Shown one piece after another: positions 8,848 through 17,032 of a DNA stretch of 64,000 nucleotides. Made by a program: the position numbers and the translations under genes. The DNA comes from Ottowia sp. (lineage in GTDB: Bacteria; Pseudomonadota; Gammaproteobacteria; Burkholderiales; Burkholderiaceae_C). The notes under the pieces are model-generated. The model was not told where the DNA came from, made no database searches, and saw nothing but the letters and a program-made list of their open reading frames with translations. The stretch spans positions 372,001 through 436,000 of the forward strand of contig NZ_JADJCO010000005.1 of NCBI RefSeq assembly GCF_016703145.1. The letters are read 5' to 3'. The number at the start of each line of letters is the position of its first letter. The stretch's first letter is position 1.

Positions 8848-9428
8848 CGGCGTTGCGCGCCTGGGTCAACCGCCTGCGCCGTCGGGTGTGGCGGCTGCTG
8901 TTCTTCCGCGTGCTGTTCGGCGAGCGCGGCGGGGGCCGACTGCTGGCGGGCACGCGCATCTCGCCGTCCACCTGCATCGAGCACGAGGGCGCGCTGGACC
9001 TGGGCGACGACGTGTTCATCGGCCACTTCAACTTCATTGAGGCCGGCGCTGGCGTGCGCATCGGGCGCGGCACGCAGGTAACCAACTTCGTCAGCATCGT
9101 CAGCCACAGCACCCACCGCGCCGTGCGCGTGGCCGCCGGGCTGTCCGGCGCCGGGCTGGCGCAGGCCGTGGTGCGCGCGCCCATCGCCATCGGCGAGCGC
9201 TGCTTCATCGGCCCGCACAGCACCATCGAGGCCGGCAGCACGCTGGGCCACGGCACGCTGGTGGCCGCGCACAGCCGCGTGCGCGGCGCCTTCCCCGACT
9301 TCGCCGTGCTGGCCGGCAGCCCGGCACGGGTCGTCGGCGACACGCGCGAGGCGGACGAGCGCTGGCTGGCGGAGCACCCTGATCTGCAAGCGGCTTATCA
9401 GCGCTGGCGCCAAGGATTGAGTTCGTGA
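8844..9428 (+). CDS. Left-handed beta-helix acyltransferase (hexapeptide repeats)
   Basis: 194 residues. The centre and C-terminal half carry hexapeptide-type repeats: ISPSTCIEHEGALDLGDDVF, IGRGTQVTNFVSIVSHSTH, APIAIGERCFIGPHSTIEAG, ending VLAGSPARVVGDTR. This is the LbH acetyltransferase fold, which O- or N-acetylates sugars. It resembles WbbJ/CysE-like O-acetyltransferases more than the PglD N-acetyltransferase. GTG start at 8844 with AAGGAGG just ahead, overlapping the flippase stop. Its own stop region overlaps the next start. It likely decorates the glycan made here. Confidence 0.8.
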   Translation: MTALRAWVNRLRRRVWRLLFFRVLFGERGGGRLLAGTRISPSTCIEHEGALDLGDDVFIGHFNFIEAGAGVRIGRGTQVTNFVSIVSHSTHRAVRVAAGLSGAGLAQAVVRAPIAIGERCFIGPHSTIEAGSTLGHGTLVAAHSRVRGAFPDFAVLAGSPARVVGDTREADERWLAEHPDLQAAYQRWRQGLSS

Positions 9429-10484
9429 CCATGCCCCACCTGTGCTTGCTCGGCGACGCCAACAGCGTGCACGTGCAGCGCTGGGCGCGCGAGATGCGGG
9501 CGCGCGGCTGGCGCGTGTCGCTGGTCACGGCGCGGCCCGAGCCCATCGAGGGCGTGGAGCAGGTCGTGCTGCGCCCGGTGCACCGCTCGCGCGACTGGCT
9601 GGCCCGCGCGGGCGAGGCGCGGCGCGCGCTGGAGCGGCTGGCGCCCGACTTGGTGCACGCGCACTACGTCACCTCCTACGGCTACCTCGCCGCACGTGCC
9701 GGGCGGCAGCCGCTGGTGATGACGGCCTGGGGCAGCGACCTGCTGGTCACGCCCCGACGCAGCGCGCCGCTGCGCTGGCTCACGGCCTGGAGCCTGCGCC
9801 GCGCGGCGCTGGTGACGGGCGATTCGCCCGACCTGCTGGCCGTGTCGCGTCAACTGGCGCCCGGCGTGCCGACGTTGCTGGTGCATTGGGGCGTGGAGCG
9901 CAGCCGCTTCGCGCCCGTGCCGTGGCAGGGCAAGCCCGCCGCCGAGGCGGTGAGCCTGCGCAGCTGGGGAAGCCAATTACCGCATCGACGCCATCGTGCG
10001 CGCCTTCGCCCAGGTGCGGGCCCGGCGGCCCGACGCGCGCCTGCACCTGCTGGGCGGCGGCAGCCAGGAGGGGCTGCTGCGCAAGCTGGTGGCCGAGCTG
10101 GCGCTACAGGATTCGGTGCAATTCCACGGCCGGCTGGATGACGCCGGCATGGCCGCCGTGCTGGCGGCAGCCAAGCTGTCGATCAGCGTGCCCGAGAGCG
10201 ACGCCACCTCCGTCTCGGTGCTGGAGAGCATGGCCTGCGGGCTGACCGTGATCGCCAGCGACCTGCCGGCCAACCGCGACTGGCTGGCGCCGGATGCGTT
10301 GGTGCCGGCGGGCGATTCCGACGCCCTGGCCGCGTGCTGGCTGGCGTTGCTGCAAGACGACGCGCGCGCCGCCGTGCTGGGCGCGCGCAACGCCGAGCGC
10401 TTCGTGCAAGACGGCGACCGGCGCGTGCAGATGGACGCCATGGACGCCGCCTGTCGCCGTCTGCTGGCGCAGGCCCGCCGATGA
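9425..10484 (+). pseudogene. Glycosyltransferase family 4, disrupted by a one-base insertion
   Basis: The N-terminal half reads in one frame from GTG 9425 (LCLLGDANSVHVQRWAREM, then AWGSDLLVTP); the C-terminal half reads in the next frame (LHLLGGGSQEGLLRKLV, then ISVPESDATSVSVLESMACG, the GT4 donor-site region). The break is at a GGGG run at 9966-9969 inside the segment coding SLRSW|EANYRIDAIVRAF. Removing one G restores a 352-residue GT4/GT-B enzyme. All other parts are intact, and both ends overlap their neighbours by four bases, so this may be a sequencing error, a recent mutation, or slippage. GT4 enzymes transfer sugars from nucleotide donors to lipid-linked acceptors. Confidence 0.8.
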
Positions 10485-11542
10485 CCGGCGCGGCGAACCC
10501 GCTCCTGCCCGAGCTGGCCGCGCCAGGCGAGGCCGATCTCGTCAGCGTGATCGCCCCGTGCCGCAACGAGCGCGCCGCCATCGATGCCTTCTGCGCCTGC
10601 GCGCTGGCGCAGCAACTGCCGCCCGGCTGGCGGCTGGAGCTGCTGGTGGCCGACGGCCGCAGCGACGACGGCACGCGTGAGCGGCTGAATGAATGGGCCG
10701 GGCGCGACGCACGGCTGACGCTCATCGACAACCCCGGGCGCATCGTTTCCACCGGCCTCAACGCGGCGTTGGCTCAGGCGCGTGGCGCGGTGGTGGTGCG
10801 CTTCGACATCCACACCGCCTTCGCGCCCGACTACATCGCCGAGTGCATGGCCGCGCTGGCACGCACCGGCGCCGACAACGTGGGCGGCCCGTGGGTGGCG
10901 CGCGGCGCGGGGCCGATGAGCCGCGCCATCGCGGCGGCCTTCCAGAGCCGCTGGGTGGTGGGCGGCGCGCGCTCGCGCGACGTGACCTACGAGGGCGAAG
11001 CCGATACGGTGTATCTGGGCTGCTGGCCACGCGCCACGTTCGATCGCTTCGGCGGCTTCGACGAGCAGCTGGCGCGCAACCAGGACGACGAGCACAACCT
11101 GCGCATCCGGCGCCATGGCGGGCGCATCTGGCAGAGCGGACGCATCCGCTCGGCCTACCAGCCGCGCGATTCACTGGTGGCGCTGTTCGCGCAGCAGCGG
11201 CAGTACGGCTACTGGCGCCCGTTCGTCATGCGCAAGCACGGGCAGCCGGGCTCGCCGCGGCAGCTGGTTCCTATGATTTTTGTAGCTGTATTGCTAATGT
11301 TCACGCTGGCCTGGCCCTGGTTTCATGCTCCACTGGCGGTTTTAGCGTCCGCCTACGGGCTGTACGTGGCCGCCGCGTCGTGCCAGGCCGCGCGGCAGGC
11401 GCGTGCCTGGCGCCTGTTGCCGCGCCTGCCGGCCGTGGTGGCGGCCTACCACGTCGGCTACGGCCTGGGCACCTGGCAGGGGCTGTGGGACCTGGCGCGC
11501 GGGCGCCAGGCCAGCGCGGCGCAGACGCGGCTCACGCGGTGA
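10481..11542 (+). CDS. Glycosyltransferase family 2 with C-terminal membrane segments (ExoA-like)
   Basis: 353 residues. A GT-A domain opens with DLVSVIAPCRNERAAIDAF, followed by ADGRSDDGT and the acceptor-side FDIHTAFAPDYI, then NQDDEHNLRIRRHGG. Two or three C-terminal hydrophobic helices (about residues 260-320) anchor it to the inner membrane, as in ExoA-type enzymes. ATG 10481 overlaps the preceding stop. The first membrane helix (MIFVAVLLMFTLAWPWF, about 11273-11323) is coded by a strikingly AT-rich patch that resembles the dispersed repeat. It is the last gene before dinD breaks the tight gene packing. Confidence 0.85.
   Translation: MTGAANPLLPELAAPGEADLVSVIAPCRNERAAIDAFCACALAQQLPPGWRLELLVADGRSDDGTRERLNEWAGRDARLTLIDNPGRIVSTGLNAALAQARGAVVVRFDIHTAFAPDYIAECMAALARTGADNVGGPWVARGAGPMSRAIAAAFQSRWVVGGARSRDVTYEGEADTVYLGCWPRATFDRFGGFDEQLARNQDDEHNLRIRRHGGRIWQSGRIRSAYQPRDSLVALFAQQRQYGYWRPFVMRKHGQPGSPRQLVPMIFVAVLLMFTLAWPWFHAPLAVLASAYGLYVAAASCQAARQARAWRLLPRLPAVVAAYHVGYGLGTWQGLWDLARGRQASAAQTRLTR
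11269..11347. repeat. Possible repeat-derived patch inside the GT2 gene
   Basis: An island of low GC in a very GC-rich gene, with ATGATTTTTGTAGCTGTATT, then GGCCTGGCCCTGGTTTCATG. It has the TAGCT arm and a GGCC-TTTCATG tail like other copies, but the middle is diverged. It may instead be simple codon bias for a membrane helix. Confidence 0.35.
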
Positions 11543-11624
11543 CAATTCGTCTGCAGCCGGCCGAGATCAAGCGCCTGCCATGCCCGCTGCGGGCGCAGGC
11601 GCTCGACACTCAGGGAGATTCACC

Positions 11625-12476
11625 ATGACCGCAAAGCAGATCAGCAAGCAGCATCGCGCCACGTTCGAGGCCATCCGCCAGACCGATCCGAGCGGCCATG
11701 AGTTTTGGTCTGCCCGTGACCTGGCGCCCGTCCTGGAGTACCAGGATTGGCGCAACTTCATGCAAGTGGTGGACAAGGCACGCGTCGCCTGCGCGCAATC
11801 GGGCAGACGCCCCGAGGACCATTTCGGTGACGTCACCAAAATGGTCACCATTGGCTCCGGCGCGCGGCGCGAAGTCGATGACGTGCGCCTGTCCCGCTAT
11901 GCCTGCTACCTGGTCGTGCAGAACGGCGACCCGTCCAAGCCGGTGATCGCCAACGGCCAGACCTACTTCGCCTTGCAGACCCGGCGGCAGGAATTGGCCG
12001 ACCAGGCGCAGTTCGCGCAATTGTCCGAAGACGAAAAGCGCCTGGCCATCCGCAACGAACTGGCGACCCACAACAAACATCTGGCCGCCGCGGCCAAGGA
12101 TGCGGGCGTGGAGACGCCGTTGGACTACGCCGTCTTCCAGGACCACGGCTACAAGGGTCTGTACGGCGGCTTGGGCGCCAAGGACATTCATGCGCGCAAG
12201 GGTCTGAAGAAGAGCCAGAAGATCCTTGATCACATGGGCAGCACGGAACTGGCTGCCAACCTGTTTCGCGCCACGCAAGCCGAAGAAAAACTGCGCCGCG
12301 ACGGCGTCCGTGGCAAGGTGCAGGCCAACCGGACGCATCATGAGGTCGGCACAAAAGTGCGCCAGACCATCAAGGACTTGGGCGGCACCATGCCGGAGAA
12401 TCTGCCGCCGCCGGAGCAGAGCATTCAGCGGCTTGAAGCGGCGAAGCAAAGGTCACTGAAGAAGACAGACGAGTAG
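11625..12476 (+). CDS. dinD: DNA-damage-inducible protein D (DinD) homologue
   Basis: 283 residues, close to the 274 of E. coli DinD. It contains the BRO-N-like core: HEFWSARDLAPVLEYQDWRN, then VDDVRLSRYACYLVVQNGDP, FALQTRRQELADQ, and a C-terminal half with YKGLYGGLGAKDIHARKGL and KILDHMGSTELAANLFRATQ. In E. coli DinD is SOS-induced and disassembles RecA filaments; no LexA-type box is obvious in the 82 bases upstream. ATG 11625 is preceded by AGGGAG. It sits inside the glycan locus without functional relation, has lower-GC wobble positions than its neighbours, and is followed after eight bases by the aminotransferase, so it looks like an insertion acquired by transfer. Confidence 0.85.
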   Translation: MTAKQISKQHRATFEAIRQTDPSGHEFWSARDLAPVLEYQDWRNFMQVVDKARVACAQSGRRPEDHFGDVTKMVTIGSGARREVDDVRLSRYACYLVVQNGDPSKPVIANGQTYFALQTRRQELADQAQFAQLSEDEKRLAIRNELATHNKHLAAAAKDAGVETPLDYAVFQDHGYKGLYGGLGAKDIHARKGLKKSQKILDHMGSTELAANLFRATQAEEKLRRDGVRGKVQANRTHHEVGTKVRQTIKDLGGTMPENLPPPEQSIQRLEAAKQRSLKKTDE

Positions 12477-12484
12477 GAAACACG

Positions 12485-13642
12485 GTGCAAGAAATGCCCT
12501 TCGTCCCCTTCGCCCGCCCCGACATCGGCGAGGCCGAGATCGACGCCGTGGCGCGCGCCCTGCGCTCTGGTTGGGTCACCACCGGGCCGGAGACGCGCGC
12601 TTTCGAGCAGGAGTTCGCCGCCTACCTCGGTAGCGGCGTGCAGGCCGTCGCCGTCAACTCGGCCACCGCAGGCCTGCACCTGGCGCTGGAGGCCATCGGC
12701 ATCGGCCCCGGCGATGAGGTGATCGCGCCCACGCTCACCTTCACCGCCACGGTGGAGGTGGCGCGCTACCTGGGCGCGGATGCGAAGCTGGTGGACGTCG
12801 ATCCGGTCACGCTCAACATCGACCCGGCGCGGATCGAGGCTGCCATCACCCCCGCTACGCGCGCCATCCTGCCCGTGCACTACGGTGGCCTGGCGTGCGA
12901 CATGGCCGCCATTTTCGACATCGCCCGCCGGCACGGCCTGCGGGTGGTGGAAGACGCGGCGCACGCGCTGCCTGCTACCTTTCAAGGCGCAACGGTCGGG
13001 CAACTGGCAAGCGCTGCAGCGGTATTCAGCTTCTACGCCAACAAGACCATGACCACGGGCGAGGGCGGCATGGTGGTGACCCAAGACGAGCAGCTCGCCG
13101 CGCGCATGCGGGTGATGCGCCTGCACGGCATCAGCCGCGACGCCTTCGACCGCTTCACCAGCAAGACCCCGGCGTGGTACTACGAGATCGTCGCGCCCGG
13201 CTTCAAGTACAACCTGACCGACTTGGCCGCGGCGCTGGGTCGCGTGCAGCTGCAGCGCCTGCCGGCCTTCGTGCAGCGGCGCCGGCAACTGGCCGCGCGC
13301 TACCTGCACGCGTTGAAAGACCTGCCGCTCATCCTGCCCGCCGACGCGCCGGCCGGCGACACGCACGCCTGGCATTTGTTTGTTTTGCGGCTGTCGGATG
13401 ACGCCACGGTGACGCGCGACGAGGTGATCCAGGCGCTGTCGGATGCCGGCATCGCCACCAGCGTGCACTACGTGCCGCTGCACCGCCAGCCGTATTGGCG
13501 CGACCGCTACGGCCTCACACCGGAGCAGTTCCCGGTGGCCGAAGCCGCCTACCAGCGCATGTTCAGCGTCCCGCTCTTCACGGCCATGAGCGACGGCGAG
13601 CAGGCGCGCGTCATCGCGGCGCTGAAGGACATCGTGCGGTGA
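12485..13642 (+). CDS. DegT/DnrJ/EryC1/StrS sugar aminotransferase
   Basis: 385 residues. This is a PLP-dependent sensory-type aminotransferase that puts an amino group on a keto-deoxy nucleotide sugar. Signatures: VNSATAGLHLALEAIGIGPG, DEVIAPTLTFTATVEVARYL, VHYGGLACDM, VVEDAAHAL, and the PLP lysine in FSFYANKTMTTGEGGM. The end holds SVHYVPLHRQPYW. GTG 12485 starts it. Together with the dehydratase at 14307 it would convert UDP-GlcNAc to a 4-amino sugar, as PglE or its equivalents do; the exact sugar is inferred from context. Confidence 0.9.
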   Translation: MQEMPFVPFARPDIGEAEIDAVARALRSGWVTTGPETRAFEQEFAAYLGSGVQAVAVNSATAGLHLALEAIGIGPGDEVIAPTLTFTATVEVARYLGADAKLVDVDPVTLNIDPARIEAAITPATRAILPVHYGGLACDMAAIFDIARRHGLRVVEDAAHALPATFQGATVGQLASAAAVFSFYANKTMTTGEGGMVVTQDEQLAARMRVMRLHGISRDAFDRFTSKTPAWYYEIVAPGFKYNLTDLAAALGRVQLQRLPAFVQRRRQLAARYLHALKDLPLILPADAPAGDTHAWHLFVLRLSDDATVTRDEVIQALSDAGIATSVHYVPLHRQPYWRDRYGLTPEQFPVAEAAYQRMFSVPLFTAMSDGEQARVIAALKDIVR

Positions 13643-13646
13643 GCGC

Positions 13647-14255
13647 ATGGGCAGCGTGATGGCGCGCGCCGCCAAGCGCGCGATGGACCTCGGACTCACC
13701 CTGGCCGCGCTGCCACTGGTGCTGCCACTCATGGCCGCCATCGCGCTGTGGGTGCGGCTGGATTCGTCCGGCCCGGCGCTGTTCCGTCAGCCGCGCGTGG
13801 GGCGGGGCGGGCGGCTGTTTCGCATCCACAAGTTCCGCACCATGCGGGCTCAAGGCGGCGGGCCGCAGGTCACCGCGGCGGGTGACGCGCGCATCACCCG
13901 CGCCGGGCGCTGGCTGCGGCGCACCAAGCTGGACGAACTGCCGCAGCTGATCGACGTGCTGGCGGGCGACATGAGCCTGGTCGGCCCGCGCCCCGAGGTG
14001 CCGCGCTACATGGCGCTGTACCCCGATGAGGCGCGGCGCCTCATCCTGTCGGTGCGGCCCGGCATCACCGACCGCGCGGCGATCGAGTTCCGCGACGAGG
14101 AGCGCTTGCTGGCCGACAGCGGTGACCCCGAGACCACGTACGTCGAGCGCATCATGCCGGTCAAGCAGCGCTACTACCTGGACTACGTGGCCAGCCACAG
14201 CATGGCGGGCGATGTGTGCATCCTGTTCGACACGCTGCGTGCGGTGCTGAAATAA
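13647..14255 (+). CDS. Initiating undecaprenyl-phosphate sugar-1-phosphate transferase (PglC/WcaJ type)
   Basis: 202 residues, the short monotopic form. A single N-terminal hydrophobic helix (LGLTLAALPLVLPLMAAIAL) is followed by the conserved catalytic block: IHKFRTMR, TRAGRWLRRTKLDELPQLID, DMSLVGPRPEVPRY, and SVRPGITDRA. The DE pair of DELPQ and the PRP turn are family hallmarks. It transfers a sugar-1-phosphate to undecaprenyl phosphate at the inner membrane, the first step of glycan assembly. It starts five bases after the aminotransferase. Confidence 0.9.
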   Translation: MGSVMARAAKRAMDLGLTLAALPLVLPLMAAIALWVRLDSSGPALFRQPRVGRGGRLFRIHKFRTMRAQGGGPQVTAAGDARITRAGRWLRRTKLDELPQLIDVLAGDMSLVGPRPEVPRYMALYPDEARRLILSVRPGITDRAAIEFRDEERLLADSGDPETTYVERIMPVKQRYYLDYVASHSMAGDVCILFDTLRAVLK

Positions 14256-14306
14256 GAAATATGAAAAAAAGTGCCTATTGTCGGCGTGGACATTAACTCT
14301 GATGCT

Positions 14307-16157
14307 ATGAAAAATATAGTTTCCAGGCTGCGCCGCGCACTCACCAGCAAGAGCTGGCTGCCCGACCTGGCGCTGATCGCGCTGGCCTGGTGGGCGGCGT
14401 TCTGGCTGCGCTTCAATCTGGGGCTGCCGTCGCCCTACGTCACCGACGCGCTGGTCACCACGCCCATCGCGCTGGCGTGCATGGCGCTGGGCCTGCTGCT
14501 GGCGCGCGTGCCGCGCCAGTCGTGGCGCTACGTCAGCCTGGCCGACTTGCGTCACCTGGCCGGCGGCGTGGCGTTGGGCGCGGTGCTGACCACGGCGGCG
14601 GTGATGGGGTTGCGCGTGGAGGGCTTTCCGCGCTCGGTGTTCCCCATCAGCGCCTTGCTCACCCTGGTGCTGCTGGCCGGCGCGCGCGCGGCCAGGCGCA
14701 CGCTGGTCGAGCGCGCGCGCGCCCACGGCCAGCCTGGCCAGGCGCAGCAGCCGCTGCTGGTCGTCGGCACGCTGGAGGAGGCCGACCAGGCGCTGCGCAT
14801 GCTCAAGGGCGTGGCCGGCTGGCACGTGGCCGGCGTGGTGTCGCCCGACGCGCAGGACGCCGGCCGCACGCTGCACGGCGTGCGCGTGCTGGGCGACGTG
14901 CAGTCGCTGGCCGATATCGCCGCCGCGCAGCGCGCCGGCACCGTGCTGCTGGCCAGCCCGCCCGGCGCGCCGCTGCGGCGCGAGGTGCTGATGCGCTGGT
15001 CCGGCTCGGGCCTGTCCCTGCTCACCTGGCCCAGCGCCGACGAGCTGCTGGGCCCCGGCGCCGTGCCCAACCCGCGCAAGGTGCAGCTGGAGGACCTGCT
15101 GGGCCGCACGCCCGTCGAGCTGGACGCACAGGGGCTGGCTGGCCTGTTCAGCGGCCAGACGGTGCTGGTGACGGGCGCCGGCGGCTCCATCGGCGCCGAG
15201 CTGTGCCGCCAGGCGGCGCGCCTGGGCACGGCGCGGCTGGTGTGCGTGGACCAGTCCGAGGTCGCCATCTACCAGCTGGAGCAGGAACTGCGCCGCAGCC
15301 ATCCGGCGATGGAAGGCTGCTACTACACCGCCAGCGTGCGCGAGCCCGACCGCCTGGCCGCCATCGCCCGCGCGCACCGCCCCGGCGTGGTGCTGCACGC
15401 CGCCGCCTACAAGCACGTGCCGCTGATGGAGACGCGCAACGAGATCGAGGCCCTGCGCACCAACGTGCTGGGCACGCTGAACGCGGCGCGCGTGGCGGGC
15501 GAGGTGGGCGCGGCGCGCTTCGTGCTGGTGTCCACCGACAAGGCCGTCAACCCCACCAGCGTGATGGGCGCCAGCAAGCGCCTGGCCGAGCAGGTGGTGC
15601 AGGCGGTGGCGGCACGGTACGCGGCCACCCGCTTCGTGTCGGTTCGCTTCGGCAACGTGCTGGGCTCCAGCGGCTCGGTGGTGCCGCTGTTTTCGGCCCA
15701 GATCGCGCGCGGCGGACCGGTGACGGTAACGCACCCGGACATCGTGCGCTACTTCATGACCATCCCCGAGGCCGCGCAACTGGTGCTGCAGGCGGGGCTG
15801 ATGGGCCAGTCGGGGCAGATCTTCGTGCTCGACATGGGCGAGCCGGTGAAGATCGTCGACCTGGCGCGCATGCTGATCCGCCTGTCCGGTCGCGGCGAGG
15901 CCGAGGTGCCCATCGCCTTCACCGGCCTGCGCCCCGGCGAGAAGCTGTACGAGGAACTGCTGGCCGACGACGAGACCACCGAGCCCACGCCGCACCCCAA
16001 GCTGCGCGTGGCCAAGGTGGCGCCGGTGGCGGCTGACGCGGCGCAGGGTATCGAGGCCTGGATCGCCCAGGCCGGGGCGGAGCCGGCCGCGCCCGCGCTG
16101 CGCGAGTGGCTGCGGGGGCGCGTGCCGGAATACCGGGCGGAGCCAGTGCGGTTTTGA
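14307..16157 (+). CDS. Nucleoside-diphosphate-sugar 4,6-dehydratase (PglF/CapD/WbpM family)
   Basis: About 616 residues. Four N-terminal membrane helices and a CoA-binding-like Rossmann region precede the catalytic domain, which starts VLVTGAGGSIGAELCRQAAR. The active-site stretch is VLVSTDKAVNPTSVMGASKR, where Met replaces the usual Tyr, as in FlaA1/PglF. Further on are VRFGNVLGSSGSVVPLF and FTGLRPGEKLYEEL. It makes a 4-keto-6-deoxy sugar from UDP-GlcNAc or a relative. Start: ATG 14307 is chosen; an upstream GTG at 14271 would add 12 residues encoded by repeat-like sequence (GATGCTATGAAAAATATAG). It converges on the GntR gene across a repeat copy that begins at its stop. Confidence 0.88.
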   Translation: MKNIVSRLRRALTSKSWLPDLALIALAWWAAFWLRFNLGLPSPYVTDALVTTPIALACMALGLLLARVPRQSWRYVSLADLRHLAGGVALGAVLTTAAVMGLRVEGFPRSVFPISALLTLVLLAGARAARRTLVERARAHGQPGQAQQPLLVVGTLEEADQALRMLKGVAGWHVAGVVSPDAQDAGRTLHGVRVLGDVQSLADIAAAQRAGTVLLASPPGAPLRREVLMRWSGSGLSLLTWPSADELLGPGAVPNPRKVQLEDLLGRTPVELDAQGLAGLFSGQTVLVTGAGGSIGAELCRQAARLGTARLVCVDQSEVAIYQLEQELRRSHPAMEGCYYTASVREPDRLAAIARAHRPGVVLHAAAYKHVPLMETRNEIEALRTNVLGTLNAARVAGEVGAARFVLVSTDKAVNPTSVMGASKRLAEQVVQAVAARYAATRFVSVRFGNVLGSSGSVVPLFSAQIARGGPVTVTHPDIVRYFMTIPEAAQLVLQAGLMGQSGQIFVLDMGEPVKIVDLARMLIRLSGRGEAEVPIAFTGLRPGEKLYEELLADDETTEPTPHPKLRVAKVAPVAADAAQGIEAWIAQAGAEPAAPALREWLRGRVPEYRAEPVRF

Positions 16158-16214
16158 ATGAAATAAGCCATGAGTCGGCGCCGGTATTACACGGATAGCT
16201 ATTGAAATAGTAGC
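16155..16214. repeat. Dispersed repeat element, copy between dehydratase and gntR
   Basis: Read on the minus strand: GCTACTATTTCAATAGCTAT, then GTGTAATACCGGCGCCGA, then CATGGCTTATTTCATTC. It contains the dyad GCTA..TAGC and the palindrome CGGCGCCG. The plus-strand element begins with TGAATGAAAT, so the stop codon of the dehydratase (16155-16157) is part of it. It occupies most of the gap between two convergent genes. Confidence 0.8.
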
Positions 16215-16236
16215 GTCCGGCGTGTACGAACGCCCG

Positions 16237-16917
16237 TCAGCGCTGGTTGCCCAGCATCGACGCCTTGAACGACAGCACGTGCGTCCTGGCCGCATCGGCC
16301 GCGGCGTCGGCGTCGCGGCCGCGCAGCGCGGCGACGATGGCGCGGTGCTCGTCGATGACCTCCTGCAAGTGCCTCTCCGACGCGAGCGAAATGGCCCAGA
16401 AGCGCTGCGAGCGCGCGTGCAGGACGTTCAGGATGTCCTGCAGTATCGGGTTGCGTGCCACGAGCGCGATCTTTTCGTGAAAGCGCCGGTCCAGGTTCAT
16501 GACCGACACCGCATCGCGCTGCCGCGCCGCATCCTCGAACTGGTCGGCGATGACCTGCAGCTCGGCGAGGTCGGCATCGGTGATGGCGCCAGCGGCCAGG
16601 CGCAGGCACAGCATTTCGTTGACCAGCCGCACGTCGATGAGGTCGAGCGCGTCGTTGATGGACAGCGGTGACGCCATCGCGCCCTTGCGCGGAATGATCT
16701 GCACCAGGCCCTCGGCGGACAGCCGGTGCAGCGCCTGGTTGACCGGCGTGCGCCCCACGCCGAAACGCTCCATCACCTGCGCGGCGTTGAAGTACTCGCC
16801 GGGCTTGTAGGCCAGGGTGACCAATGCCTCCTTGAGGCGCAGATAGGCCGTCTCGTTGAGGGAGAGGTCGGGCTCGGGCGGCCGGGCAGGGGCGTGGCGG
16901 GTGGTGGCTGTTTTCAT
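16237..16917 (-). CDS. GntR-family (FCD) transcriptional regulator
   Basis: 226 residues. The N-terminal winged helix contains YLRLKEALVTLAYKPGEYFN, FGVGRTPVNQALHRLSAEGL and VQIIPRKGAM, the standard GntR DNA-binding region. The C-terminal part is an all-helical FCD sensor (LIDVRLVNEMLCLRLAAGAI, DRRFHEKIALVARNPIL, EHRAIVAAL) with the Asp/His/His residues that typically bind a metal and a small acid. It is divergent from the DUF2848-amidase-Bug operon and the shared 115-base gap holds a strong dyad, so it probably represses that operon until a substrate is present. Confidence 0.9.
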   Translation of the reverse strand: MKTATTRHAPARPPEPDLSLNETAYLRLKEALVTLAYKPGEYFNAAQVMERFGVGRTPVNQALHRLSAEGLVQIIPRKGAMASPLSINDALDLIDVRLVNEMLCLRLAAGAITDADLAELQVIADQFEDAARQRDAVSVMNLDRRFHEKIALVARNPILQDILNVLHARSQRFWAISLASERHLQEVIDEHRAIVAALRGRDADAAADAARTHVLSFKASMLGNQR

Positions 16918-16967
16918 GGGCTCTCGGGGCTCAAGGACCAGATCCGATGTTAGCCGTGAAACGGCAC

Positions 16968-16996
16968 TTGAAGTTCTAGTGAAGACATAGTAATAT
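16968..16996 (+). promoter_or_regulatory. Sigma-70-type promoter of the DUF2848-amidase-Bug operon
   Basis: TTGAAG at 16968-16973 and TAATAT at 16991-16996, with a 17-base spacer. This is the best promoter match in the window. The predicted start of transcription falls near 17003, inside the palindrome described next. Confidence 0.6.
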
Positions 16997-17021
16997 TGCT
17001 GTGAAATTTCACTATTACTTC
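16970..17021. promoter_or_regulatory. Nested dyad, probable operator for the GntR regulator
   Basis: Outer arms GAAGTTCTAGTGAA (16970-16983) and TTCACTATTACTTC (17008-17021) are inverted repeats matching at 12 of 14 positions. Inside lies a perfect 12-base palindrome GTGAAATTTCAC (17001-17012). They overlap the -35, the spacer and the transcription start, a layout that suits repression. Confidence 0.6.
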
Positions 17022-17032
17022 AAAGGATGCTC

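Noticed and set aside
12965..13025. A slightly AT-richer patch in the DegT aminotransferase as another in-frame repeat copy
   Set aside because: Only the first few bases resemble the repeat dyad (GCTACCTTTC); the remaining blocks do not align.
13611..16295. An 894-residue ORF on the minus strand opposite the sugar transferase and dehydratase genes
   Set aside because: It is a shadow of GC-rich plus-strand genes: low-complexity His/Arg/Gln composition, no recognisable domain, and the plus strand has clear family motifs throughout.
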